From the NCBI RefSeq assembly GCF_030734285.1, contig NZ_CP132294.1, positions 3,038,001 through 3,102,000 of the forward strand: a stretch of 64,000 nt of DNA, given 5' to 3'. Within the stretch, counting starts at the first letter, position 1. Every line of letters begins with the position of its first letter. Source of the stretch: Natronococcus sp. AD-5 (GTDB lineage: Archaea > Halobacteriota > Halobacteria > Halobacteriales > Natrialbaceae). Under the pieces are notes generated by a model. That model saw only the letters and a list, made by a program, of their open reading frames with translations. It was not told the origin of the DNA and made no database searches. Both the position numbers and the translations under genes were made by a program. Shown piece by piece: positions 7,679-16,123 of this stretch.

Positions 7679-9007
7679 TCAATCGTCCGCGGTGATAGCC
7701 TCGTCGCCGCCCTCCGGAGCCGGCGCGTCGGTCCAGACACCCTCGGTGAAGTCGATCGCGTCGGTCCACTTGCCGACCACCGACGACACCGCGAGGTCGC
7801 CGGTAACGTTGTTCGTCGTCGCGATCCGGCCCAGGATCGGGTCGACGCCGGCGACGAAGCCGACGATCTCGAGGGGCAGGCCGAGCGCGCTCAGGATGAC
7901 CGTGAGCATGATCAGCCCGGCGCCGGGGACGCCGGCGGTGCCGATGCTGATCAGGATCACGGTGAAGAGGACGAGCATCTGCTCGCCGAGGCCCAGCGAG
8001 ATGCCGACCAAGTTAGCGGCAAATACTGCCGTCACCGCCTGCCGGATCGCCGCCCCGTCCATGTTGATCGTCGCGCCCAGCGGAAGTCCGAAGCCGTAGA
8101 CCGACTCGTCGATCTTGAGGTTCTCCTCGGCGTTCGCGACCGTCACCGGAAGGGTGCCGCTCGAGGAGCGGATCGTAAACGCCGTCAGCATGGCGTCTTT
8201 CGCGCCGTTCAGGAAGGCGATCGGCGACTGGCCGAGGATTCCGACCGTCATTACGCCGAGGTAGGTGACGGACATGTGGATCGCGATCCCGATCGCGATG
8301 ACGGCGACGAGCGAGCCCAACTGGACGATCGCCCCGAGCCCTTCGGTACCGATCGCGGCGGCCATCAGCGCGAAGACGCCGACGACGCCGTACTCCATCA
8401 CGCCCCAGACGATCTTGAACAGCGCCTCCGTGCCGGCGTCGACGAACGCGAAGAAGCCGTCGATCGCGTCCTCGATCGACTCCTCGCTCGTCGCCTCGCG
8501 GACCATCGTCAGCGCCAGTCCGAACGCGATCACGAAGAAGATCGTCGCGAGGATGTCGCCCTCGACCATCGCCGCCAGCGGGTTCTCGGGGACGATGCCC
8601 AGCAGGACCTCCGTGACCGTCGGCGGCTCCGCTTCCTGGGCCTCGCCGCCGGTAAACTCGACGGCGCTGCCGGGATCGAACAGGTTCGCGACCGCGAGCC
8701 CGATGACGGCCGCGATGGCCGTCGTCGCGACGTAGAGCCCGACCGTGAGCCCGCCGACCTTCCCCAGCCTCGAGGGGGTAAGCTTCCGCATCCCGCCGAG
8801 TAACGTGAAGACGATGATCGGGATGATCAGCATCTCGAGCAGCCGCAAGAAGAGGTCCCCGAGCGGGCTGAGGACTCCCGCTTGTTCGCCGGCCGTCGCC
8901 CCCAGCGCGGTCCCGAGAACGAACGCGACCGCGATACGATAGATGATCGGCACGGATCGATACCGGCTCCACGCGCGTCGAGGAGCCGACCTGTGTGTCT
9001 CGCTCAT
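7679..9007 (-). CDS. Dicarboxylate/amino acid:cation symporter (DAACS family)
   Basis: This is a 442-residue membrane protein with about eight hydrophobic helices and two re-entrant regions. The hallmark of the GltP/DctA family is visible: the serine-rich hairpin loop TIRSSSGTLPVT and, later, GATINMDGAA (TM7, NMDG motif). GTAGVPGAGLIML is the second hairpin. These residues bind the substrate carboxylates and Na+ or H+. The ATG at 9007 was chosen because the preceding in-frame residues are Arg-rich and antisense-like. It probably imports C4-dicarboxylates, glutamate or aspartate. Confidence 0.92.
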   Translation of the reverse strand: MSETHRSAPRRAWSRYRSVPIIYRIAVAFVLGTALGATAGEQAGVLSPLGDLFLRLLEMLIIPIIVFTLLGGMRKLTPSRLGKVGGLTVGLYVATTAIAAVIGLAVANLFDPGSAVEFTGGEAQEAEPPTVTEVLLGIVPENPLAAMVEGDILATIFFVIAFGLALTMVREATSEESIEDAIDGFFAFVDAGTEALFKIVWGVMEYGVVGVFALMAAAIGTEGLGAIVQLGSLVAVIAIGIAIHMSVTYLGVMTVGILGQSPIAFLNGAKDAMLTAFTIRSSSGTLPVTVANAEENLKIDESVYGFGLPLGATINMDGAAIRQAVTAVFAANLVGISLGLGEQMLVLFTVILISIGTAGVPGAGLIMLTVILSALGLPLEIVGFVAGVDPILGRIATTNNVTGDLAVSSVVGKWTDAIDFTEGVWTDAPAPEGGDEAITADD

Positions 9008-9087
9008 TGACGTATTCACCCTTCGTCGTTCGGCGAACCAATCCGTGTCGATATCGGTGAGACTGGCCGTCTCCTGCGACGGCCGTC

Positions 9088-10653
9088 TCAGGCGAGGAAC
9101 ACGTGTCGCGGCCGATCCTCGAGCACGTCGCGACCGAATTCGACGGCGTCGGCGAAGGCGTCGCTGCGGAAGAACGCCATGGCGTCCTCGCGGGAGTCCC
9201 ACCGGCTGGCGATGAACATGTCGTTTTCGTCTTCGCGGTTGACCAGCAGGTCGCTCTTGCGGTGGCCCTCCATGTCCGCGAGCAGGGACGCGGCGTCGTC
9301 GAAGGCGCCGACGAAGTCCTCGCGGCGGTCGGGCTTGACCGTGTAGAACATCCCCATCGTCCCCCAGGAATCATCGCTCGCGGGGCCGTCGCCACGCTCG
9401 CCATCGGCGCCAGCAGGCGCCCCGTCGTCATCATCACCCGCCTGGCGGACGATCTCGGGCAGGTCGGCGAGGAAGCCGGCCGCCGTGTTCGCGGCGCGCT
9501 CGGTCTCCCAGAGGCTGACGACTGCCGTCTCGCTCTCGGCGCCGTCCGCTCGAGGTTCGTACACCGCCGTCTTCACGTGCGTGTCGTAGTGGTCGAAGTT
9601 CGTCCGCAGTCCCTCGACCTCCTCGAAGAGGTCGTCCGAGTCAGCCGCGGAGTAGAGCACGACGGCGTGGACGTCCTCGCCGTGGGGCTGGCCCGCGTAG
9701 ACGCCCATCTCCTCGAGTTCGCTGCGAACGTCGTCCTCGTCCGCGCCGTTCCCGCCGCCGTGGTGACCGCCGGAGCCGCCGGTATCTCCGTGGTGGTGGC
9801 CGTTCGAGTCGCCGCCGTGGTGCCCGCCCGACTCGGCGTGCGGATGGTCGCCGTGAGCGTCGGCGGCCTGCGGAATCGGCTCGCCGGCGAGGAAGGCGCC
9901 GAGCTGCTCGGACGGGAACCGCCGCGCGGAGAGGAACCGGCCGAACTCCGCGAAACGGGAACTCGAGGGGTCGAAGCGCATCTCGTAGAGCAACTCCTTG
10001 ACGTCGGTCGGATCGTCGGCGAACAGCGTCACGCCCCACTCGAAGTCGTCGAGGCCGATACTGCCGGAGATGATCTGGGTGACGCGGCCGGCGTAGCCCC
10101 GGCCGATGTCGCCGTGACTCGAGAGGTGCTCGGCGCGCTCGTCGAACGGGAGGTCGTACCAGTTGTCCTCCGGGCCGCGCCGTTTGTCCATCGGATAGAA
10201 GCTGACGAACTCGCTGTCGGGGATCTCGGGTTCGAGCCGGGACTCGATGTAGCGTTTCATCCCGGTGTCTTCGACTTCCGAATCGTCGTCGAAGAACTCT
10301 TCGGACATGTAGCCCGAGACCTCCGTTACCGAGAGGTAGGAGTCGGCGCGCTCGGTGAACTCGGCGAGCGCGGTGTGCTCGAACCGGCGCTCGAGGGCGT
10401 CGATCTCGGCGAGCGTCGGCCGCAGGTGGAGGATCAGCAGGTCCGCCTTGTGGCCGAGCACCGCGAACGTCGCCGAGTCGCCCGCCTCGGCGTCGTCGAC
10501 GCGTTCGGCGGCGGACAGATACTCGATTCCCTCCTCGATCGCTCGCGAGCATCGTCGCTCGGGGGCGTCCCGCCAGGCGTCCCAGTCGATCGACCGGAAG
10601 TCGTGCAGGACGTACCAGCCCTCCTCGGTCTGTGGCGGTCTCCGTCGTTCCAT
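9088..10653 (-). CDS. Coproheme decarboxylase/chlorite dismutase-like protein fused to ABM domain (PitA-like)
   Basis: This is a 521-residue fusion. Residues 1 to about 250 form a Cld-family domain. It has FYPMDKRR, whose Tyr matches the catalytic Tyr of Gram-positive coproheme decarboxylase, and SSHGDIGR, whose His matches the proximal heme ligand, followed by the conserved GLDDFEWGVTLFADD. A His/Gly-rich linker follows at about 270-310, with repeated HH and HHH groups. The C-terminal part holds ferredoxin-like antibiotic-biosynthesis-monooxygenase (ABM) sequence. The same architecture is known as PitA in Haloferax. The retained Tyr and His favour heme synthesis (coproheme to heme b) over chlorite dismutation. 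The start is ATG 10653 (MERRRPPQTEEGW). Confidence 0.9.
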   Translation of the reverse strand: MERRRPPQTEEGWYVLHDFRSIDWDAWRDAPERRCSRAIEEGIEYLSAAERVDDAEAGDSATFAVLGHKADLLILHLRPTLAEIDALERRFEHTALAEFTERADSYLSVTEVSGYMSEEFFDDDSEVEDTGMKRYIESRLEPEIPDSEFVSFYPMDKRRGPEDNWYDLPFDERAEHLSSHGDIGRGYAGRVTQIISGSIGLDDFEWGVTLFADDPTDVKELLYEMRFDPSSSRFAEFGRFLSARRFPSEQLGAFLAGEPIPQAADAHGDHPHAESGGHHGGDSNGHHHGDTGGSGGHHGGGNGADEDDVRSELEEMGVYAGQPHGEDVHAVVLYSAADSDDLFEEVEGLRTNFDHYDTHVKTAVYEPRADGAESETAVVSLWETERAANTAAGFLADLPEIVRQAGDDDDGAPAGADGERGDGPASDDSWGTMGMFYTVKPDRREDFVGAFDDAASLLADMEGHRKSDLLVNREDENDMFIASRWDSREDAMAFFRSDAFADAVEFGRDVLEDRPRHVFLA

Positions 10654-10718
10654 GGGCGCGGGTTGGGCCGGCGGCGCCAAGAAGTACCGGGTTTCGCGAC
10701 GAACGGGCGGTCGATCGA

Positions 10719-10736
10719 CCGAAACCCTTTACGTAC
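10719..10736 (+). promoter_or_regulatory. BRE/TATA promoter of the PadR gene
   Basis: ccgaaaccctttacgtac has a BRE-like cgaaa followed by TTTACG, centred about 29 bases before ATG 10759. The intergenic gap to the divergent PitA-like gene is 105 bases, so the region can carry both promoters. Confidence 0.55.
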
Positions 10737-10758
10737 GTCCGTTTGAATTTCGGGCTAC

Positions 10759-11283
10759 ATGCGGAAGAGTGGACCGCCGAAGGGACTGATCGCCTATCTC
10801 GTTCTCGAGCTCCTCGAGGAGAAGCCCCGCTACGGCTACGAGATCTTAAAAGAGATCCGCGAGATCAGCGGCGGCCACTGGGAACCGTCCTACGGTTCGG
10901 TCTACCCGATCCTCTACAAGTTCGAGGAGAAGGGGTGGGCCGAGCGCATCGAGCGCGAGGACGAACCCGACCGGAAGTACTTCGAACTCACCGACGACGG
11001 CCGCGAGGAGCTCGCGGACCGCCGGGAGTCCGGCGCGGAGAAGGCGAACGACTTCGCCGACGTCATCCTCGGCTTCTTCCACGTCTACGCCGCGTTCTCG
11101 ACGGACGACCGCTTCGAGATTCCCGAACAGGACGGAGAGTGGCACTTCAACGAGGAGTTCAGCGCCTGGATCGTCGAACAGGTCGTTCGCCACCACGAGC
11201 ACTACTTCGACACCGACTTCGAGCGCATCGAGGAGACGCCCGAGGAGTTCTACGAGCGCCACGGAATCGACTACGAGGGTTAA
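10759..11283 (+). CDS. PadR family transcriptional regulator
   Basis: The protein has 174 residues. The N-terminal winged helix carries the PadR signature: LVLELLEEKPRYGYEILKEI (residues about 14-33), then WEPSYGSVYPILYKFEEKGW and a DRKYFELTDDGREEL wing. The C-terminal half (about 95-174) is a helical dimerisation or ligand domain of the Vir_act_alpha_C type, acidic and aromatic-rich. PadR proteins are ligand-responsive repressors. It is divergently transcribed from the heme-protein gene at 9088, which is its obvious candidate target besides itself. Confidence 0.88.
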   Translation: MRKSGPPKGLIAYLVLELLEEKPRYGYEILKEIREISGGHWEPSYGSVYPILYKFEEKGWAERIEREDEPDRKYFELTDDGREELADRRESGAEKANDFADVILGFFHVYAAFSTDDRFEIPEQDGEWHFNEEFSAWIVEQVVRHHEHYFDTDFERIEETPEEFYERHGIDYEG

Positions 11284-11713
11284 CGCGCGGGCGAATTGTT
11301 CTCGAGCGTACGTCGTCTCGAGTAACCGCATCCGGTCCGTAAACTCCGTCGACGATCGCTGCCGTCGTCGGTGAGACGTCTCCGGAAGCCGCGTTATGGA
11401 GGGGCAACCGCGCATCGTCTCGAGCTAACCGAGTCACATCGCGGTGGCGCACGCCGGGCGGCGGCGAGCGGAGCGAGGCGCGAGCCGTCGGACGATCTCG
11501 TGCGAGGGATGAGCGAGCGAATCGGCTGGAGAGGACGTGGAAATCCCCTGTTGCCAGCGCGGATCGCCGTTCGAACGACCCCGGGCACGACGATCGAAAC
11601 ACCGTTCCATTCGCGCTCTCTACGGAACCGCTGTTTCGAACGAAACTACGTCTGAGGATCCGGATTTCGACGACCCGGAATCGCTGACGCCCGAAAACTG
11701 GCCATTAGGGGGC
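11284..11713. other. Intergenic region without a supported gene
   Basis: This region has 430 bases between convergent genes. It contains a haloarchaeal intergenic-repeat-like stretch (gcggcgagcggagcgag ... gatgagcgagcgaatcggctgg, about 11455-11535). At 11630-11712 a start-less plus-strand reading frame has acidic haloarchaeal character (SEDPDFDDPESLTPENW). That may be a remnant of a lost gene. No tRNA or stable RNA was recognised. Confidence 0.5.
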
Positions 11714-13549
11714 TCAATTCAGCAGCTGCGGGCCGAACATCATGAGCAGGAAGCTGACGAGCATCGTCAGCCCGACCGAGGTCGTCACGAGCCGAACCAT
11801 GCCGCGGGTCGCGTTGATCGGCAGCCGCGAGACGATCGCCTCCGTACTCGTCCGGAGGATGTGTCCGCCGTCGAGCGGAAACGCCGGAATGCAGTTGAAG
11901 AAGCCGAGCTGGACGTTGATCCAGCCGGTCCAGAACAACAGGTTCGCGATCATGAAGACCGTCCCGTCGCCCAGCGCGGCGAGCGAGCCCTGCACCTCGT
12001 AAAAGTTCTCGATGCCGCCGGTGAAGCCCGCGAAGTTGAACGGCAGCGCGCCGATGATGCCGAACAGCGGCAAGAACAGGGCGAGTCCGATCTTGCCGAG
12101 GAACGAGTCGCTCATCGCCCCGAAGCTACCGTCACCGTCGCCGCCGAGGATCGTCAGGTACTCTTCCGCCGGATAGAGTTGGACGCCGAGGTCGTTGACG
12201 TCGATACCGGAGGTCCCCGGATTCCCTTCGATCCCGAGGAAGCCGCCGTCACCGCGAGGGTGTTCGCCGAGCGTGACCGTCACTTCCTCGCGATCGCCGT
12301 CGGCGTAACCCACGATCGACACTTCGTCGCCGGCTTCGGTGTCTTCGAGCAGCGACTCGAGGTCGTCGGCCGTGTACACACGCTCGCCGTCGAACGTGGT
12401 GATGACGAACGTCTCGCCGGCCAGTCCCGTCGACTCGTCGAGCGGTTCGTCCTCGATGACCTCGACGGTGGCGCCGATCGGGACTTCGCGCTCGATCGGA
12501 TCGCCGCCGTCGGCCGGCTGGACCGTCAGGGTGACGACCTCGTCGTCGCCGACGGCCTCGAGGAACTCGTCTTCGGTCGCGACCTGCTGGCCGTCGACGG
12601 CGAGAATCACGTCGCCGATTTCGAGCCCCGTCGGTCCGTCGTCGATGGCGGCGGTCACGAGGAGCGATCGGTCCACCGGAACCGTTCGCTCGCCGTTGAG
12701 TTCGACCTCGATCCGTTCGCCGTCGGCGGCCTCGAGGCGGTTTTCGAGGTCGTCGTTGTCCTCGACGTCGGCGCCGTCGATCGCGGTGATGCGGTCGTTC
12801 GGCTCGATACCGGCGTCGGCGGCCGGCGAGTCGGGGGCGACCCCGCCGACGGCTGCGCCGGGGGCGACGGCGATCGAGCCCGCGATCGGGCCGAACAGCA
12901 GCGCGAACGCGACGATCGTGATCGCGAAGTTGTTCGTGACGCCGGCGGCGAACATCCGCGTCTGGCTGCCGCGGGAGGCGTTCTTGCTGCTCTCCTGGTC
13001 GGGTTCGACGAACGCGCCGATCGGGAGGATCGCGAGCATCGCGACCCCCATCGACTCGATGTCGATGTCCTCGACGCGACAGAGCAGGCCGTGGCCGCCC
13101 TCGTGGACGACGAGACCGACGAGCAGTCCGGCGACGATCCCGGGCGTCGCAGAGAGCGGCAGGAAGTCGTTGACGCCCGGAATGACTAACACGTTGCGCG
13201 GCTGCTGGACGGAGGACGTCGGCTGTGGCGAGGAGAGGGCGGCGAGCGCCGCGAAGAGGAGAAAGACGAACATCGTTACCATCACGACGATAGCGATACC
13301 GATCCCGAGATTGGCCCACGCCCGCCAGAATCGCCTGGGGGTCGCGATCCAGTCGAGGAACTCTCGTCCGCGCTTCGTGTGGAACGTCAGGATCGGGCCC
13401 TGCGTCCCGATGTAGTCGGGAAGCAGGCCGGCGTTTCGAAGCGAGATGATCGCAAACCAGTAGACGACGAGCCCGATGAGGACCCACGTGAGCGTCGACG
13501 AACCGAAGAGCTCCGGAACCGAGACGAAAGCGGGAGAGCCGTAGTGCAT
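11714..13549 (-). CDS. Site-2 protease family intramembrane metalloprotease with PDZ domains
   Basis: This is a 611-residue M50 protease. Transmembrane segments are at about 20-37 and 78-105. The zinc motif HEGGH (about 147-151) lies in VVHEGGHGLLCRVEDI. The third ligand region NCIPAFPLDGGH (about 546-558) is near the C-terminus. About 300 residues between them hold two PDZ-like repeats (APDSPAADAGIEPNDRITAIDG and DGPTGLEIGDVILAVDGQQV) and a third similar stretch. Such proteases cleave membrane-bound regulators or signal-peptide remnants. It is the last gene of a probable minus-strand unit pyrH-lysS-this gene, with a 67-base gap to lysS. Confidence 0.9.
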   Translation of the reverse strand: MHYGSPAFVSVPELFGSSTLTWVLIGLVVYWFAIISLRNAGLLPDYIGTQGPILTFHTKRGREFLDWIATPRRFWRAWANLGIGIAIVVMVTMFVFLLFAALAALSSPQPTSSVQQPRNVLVIPGVNDFLPLSATPGIVAGLLVGLVVHEGGHGLLCRVEDIDIESMGVAMLAILPIGAFVEPDQESSKNASRGSQTRMFAAGVTNNFAITIVAFALLFGPIAGSIAVAPGAAVGGVAPDSPAADAGIEPNDRITAIDGADVEDNDDLENRLEAADGERIEVELNGERTVPVDRSLLVTAAIDDGPTGLEIGDVILAVDGQQVATEDEFLEAVGDDEVVTLTVQPADGGDPIEREVPIGATVEVIEDEPLDESTGLAGETFVITTFDGERVYTADDLESLLEDTEAGDEVSIVGYADGDREEVTVTLGEHPRGDGGFLGIEGNPGTSGIDVNDLGVQLYPAEEYLTILGGDGDGSFGAMSDSFLGKIGLALFLPLFGIIGALPFNFAGFTGGIENFYEVQGSLAALGDGTVFMIANLLFWTGWINVQLGFFNCIPAFPLDGGHILRTSTEAIVSRLPINATRGMVRLVTTSVGLTMLVSFLLMMFGPQLLN

Positions 13550-13616
13550 CTACAGTAACTGAGAGCGGGGCTCTCAAATGGTTTTTGTTGCCGGGAGCTG
13601 CCGGCGAACGAGCCGG

Positions 13617-15311
13617 TTAGCGTTCGCGACGAAGGCGCGCGACGACGAACTCGCGGTCGACTTTCCCGAGGAACGGACCGAGCTTCGGCCCCTGCTCCTC
13701 GTCGAAGAACAGCCGGTAACCGGCGCCGAAGAATTCTCCGACGTCGACGTCGTGGCGTTTCGCCGTCTCGTAGATCTCGCCCTGGATCTCGTCCGGTTCG
13801 TGTCCCTCCTCGACGAAGTCGGCCAGCTCCGCGAGCGCCTCCTCGGTCGCCTCGTCGAAGTCGTGTGCCGGAATCTCGCTGCGCTTCAGTTCGTAGTCGA
13901 ACTCGTTTTCGGTCCGGCGCGCCCAGTTGCGAGCCCGCTCGACGCGCTCGAGCGCCCCCTCGACGGCCCACTCGGGCGCGTCGTCCGGAACGTGCCCCTC
14001 GCGGCGGGCGATCTCCTCGCGCAGGTCGGGATCGTCGGTCATGCCGAGCACGGCGGCGAAGGTGTAGGGCAGCCGAATCCGTTCTTCCCGGGGCTCCTCT
14101 ACGACGAGCGGATACACCCGGTCGGCGAAGGCCTTCTCGTCCTCGCCGGCCTCGATCTCGCCGAAGTAGATCGCCTCGAAGCGGTCGAACTCGTCGACCA
14201 GCTGGTCGAGCCGCTCGATGCTGAAGTCCCGCGCCCGCGACGGGTCCTTCGCGAAGAAGTACCGCAGCACCTTCGGTTCCAGGAGTTCGAGCACGTCCGA
14301 GACGAGGATCACGTTCCCCTCGGAGGAGGAGAAGGGCTCGCCCTCGAGGGTGAACCACTCGTAGACCATCGGCACCGGCGGCTCGATCTCGAGGACGTTG
14401 CGCGCGACGTCCTGGCCGCTCGGCCACGAGCCCTCGGCGTGGTCCTTGCCGAACGGCTCGAAGTCGACGCCCAGGGCCTGCCACTGGCCGGGCCACTCGA
14501 ATCGCCAGGGCATCTTGCCCTCCCGGATCGTGACCGTTCCCTCGTGGCCGCAGCCCTCGATGGTGCGGTCGCCGGCGTCCATGTCGGTACAGCGGTAGTC
14601 GACGGTCAGCGTCTCGGCGTCGAGGTCGACGCCCGTCACGGTCTCGGTGATCTTCCCGCAGTTCTCGCAGATCGGGTTGAACGGGACGTAGTCCTCGTCG
14701 ACCTTGTCCTGGTACTGCGAGAGGACCTCGCGCGCGCGGGCCTGATGTTCGAGCACGTAACGGGTGACGTCGTCGAGCTCGCCCGACTCGTACAGGTCCG
14801 TCGTCGAGACCAGGTCGATCGGCGCGTCGACGGCGTCCGCGCTGTCCTGGATGATCGTCGAGAAGTGGTCGCCGTAGGAGTCACAGCAGCCGAACGGGTC
14901 CGGGACGTCCGTGTAGGGCGTGCCGAGATTCCGGCCGAGCGCGCCCGCGTCGACGTCCCCGAGGTCGACGAGGTTCCCCTCGAGGTCGCAGAGCGTCCGC
15001 GGCAGCTTGCGAAGCGGGTCGCGGTCGTCCGCCGTGAAGACCTGGCGGACCTCGTGGCCGCGCTCGCGGAGCACCTCGGCGACGTAGTAGCCGCGCATGA
15101 TCTCGTTGACGTTTCCCAGGTGCGGGACGCCCGAGGGCGAGATGCCGCCCTTGACGACGATGGGCTCGTCCGGCTCGCGATCTTCCACGCGGTCGGCGAC
15201 CGCATCGGCCCAGAAGACGTGGCGGGCCTCCCCGCTTTCCTCTCGCCGGAGGGTGTAGGGACTCTCGGTACCCCGTTCGCCCGCCCCGTTCTCGTCTCCG
15301 TCGGCACTCAT
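13617..15311 (-). CDS. lysS: Lysyl-tRNA synthetase, class I
   Basis: The protein has 564 residues and charges tRNA-Lys. It has the class I Rossmann signature HLGN at residues 64-67 (within ISPSGVPHLGN) and a KMSKS-like loop FSSSEGN at about 327, both typical of archaeal LysRS-I. A CENCGKITET segment gives one half of a zinc site. The C-terminal part is the alpha-helical anticodon-binding region. The first codons overlap the stop of pyrH by four bases (ATGA), so the two are translationally coupled. LysRS-I is the usual archaeal form and is unrelated to bacterial class II LysRS. Confidence 0.95.
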   Translation of the reverse strand: MSADGDENGAGERGTESPYTLRREESGEARHVFWADAVADRVEDREPDEPIVVKGGISPSGVPHLGNVNEIMRGYYVAEVLRERGHEVRQVFTADDRDPLRKLPRTLCDLEGNLVDLGDVDAGALGRNLGTPYTDVPDPFGCCDSYGDHFSTIIQDSADAVDAPIDLVSTTDLYESGELDDVTRYVLEHQARAREVLSQYQDKVDEDYVPFNPICENCGKITETVTGVDLDAETLTVDYRCTDMDAGDRTIEGCGHEGTVTIREGKMPWRFEWPGQWQALGVDFEPFGKDHAEGSWPSGQDVARNVLEIEPPVPMVYEWFTLEGEPFSSSEGNVILVSDVLELLEPKVLRYFFAKDPSRARDFSIERLDQLVDEFDRFEAIYFGEIEAGEDEKAFADRVYPLVVEEPREERIRLPYTFAAVLGMTDDPDLREEIARREGHVPDDAPEWAVEGALERVERARNWARRTENEFDYELKRSEIPAHDFDEATEEALAELADFVEEGHEPDEIQGEIYETAKRHDVDVGEFFGAGYRLFFDEEQGPKLGPFLGKVDREFVVARLRRER

Positions 15312-16033
15312 TGTTCGTCGCTCGCCCAGTAGGTCGGCTCCTCGCCGACGCCGTCGGGAACGATGTCGGTCCCTTCGTGGTCGCCGTGGCGGATCGCGCG
15401 GGAGATCCGTTCGGGATCGGTACCGTCGAGGACGATCGTTCGCATCCCCGATCGTTCGATGATCTTGGCCGCGAGCAGGTCGACCGGCGCCGACGCGCCG
15501 GCGTTCATCTCGAGACCGGCGATGACGTCGACGAGTTCGGCCGCGGTGAGTTCGTCGTACTTCGTCGCGTCGGCGTCCTCGTTCGGATCGTCGCTGTAGA
15601 CGCCGGGGACGCTCGTCGCGTAGACGAGCAGGTCCGCGTCGACGTACTCCGCGAAGGCGGCGCCGACGGCGTCGGTCGTCTGTGCCGGCGCGACGCCGCC
15701 CATGACGGAGACGTCGCCCCGCCGGAGCGCCTCGCTGGCATCCTCGTAATCCTTCGCCGGTGCGGTCACGGCGTCCTCGCCGAGCGCGGCGATGAGGAGT
15801 CGCGCGTTGAGCCGGGTGACGTCGATCCCCAGCTTGTCGAGTTCGATCTCGTTCGCCCCCAGGTTCCGAGCGGCGCCGATGTACTCGCGGGCGACGCCGC
15901 CGCCCCCGACGACGGCGCCGACCCGACAGCCGTCCGCGACGAGGTCTTCGACGACCGCGGCGTGTTCGGCAACCCGATCGGCTCCGGGCTCGGGGACGAG
16001 TACGCTCCCGCCGATAGAAACGACCACTTTCAT
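15308..16033 (-). CDS. pyrH: UMP kinase (archaeal type)
   Basis: This is a 241-residue amino-acid-kinase-fold enzyme that phosphorylates UMP to UDP in pyrimidine synthesis. The N-terminal MKVVVSIGGSVL and the following GGGGVAREYIGAAR are the nucleotide-binding glycine loops. DLLVYATSVPGVYSDDP is the conserved ATP and acceptor site region, and the C-terminal MNAGASAPVDLLAAKIIERS is typical of archaeal UMPK. ATG 16033 is preceded by a TATA box at the right distance. The 14-residue upstream extension is not conserved-looking. It is the first gene of the pyrH-lysS-protease unit. Confidence 0.93.
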   Translation of the reverse strand: MKVVVSIGGSVLVPEPGADRVAEHAAVVEDLVADGCRVGAVVGGGGVAREYIGAARNLGANEIELDKLGIDVTRLNARLLIAALGEDAVTAPAKDYEDASEALRRGDVSVMGGVAPAQTTDAVGAAFAEYVDADLLVYATSVPGVYSDDPNEDADATKYDELTAAELVDVIAGLEMNAGASAPVDLLAAKIIERSGMRTIVLDGTDPERISRAIRHGDHEGTDIVPDGVGEEPTYWASDEQ

Positions 16034-16057
16034 CCTAACCCGGTGTAACGGGGTTGC

Positions 16058-16070
16058 TATCTTAAGGATT
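16058..16070 (-). promoter_or_regulatory. TATA box of the pyrH-lysS unit
   Basis: On the minus strand, atccttaagata is centred about 30 bases before the pyrH ATG at 16033. Confidence 0.5.
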
Positions 16071-16123
16071 GTCAACTGCGGGGCGACTGTGACGGCGTAC
16101 CGCTCGTCTGTCGAACGATCGAT

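Noticed and set aside
9088-10653. True chlorite dismutase
   Set aside because: The YPMDKRR Tyr and His ligands match coproheme decarboxylase sequences rather than perchlorate reducers, and no perchlorate reductase is nearby.
11537-13189. 550-codon plus-strand frame across the site-2 protease gene
   Set aside because: It mirrors the real minus-strand protease, whose zinc motifs and PDZ repeats are clear. Only its first part outside the protease was kept as a remnant note.
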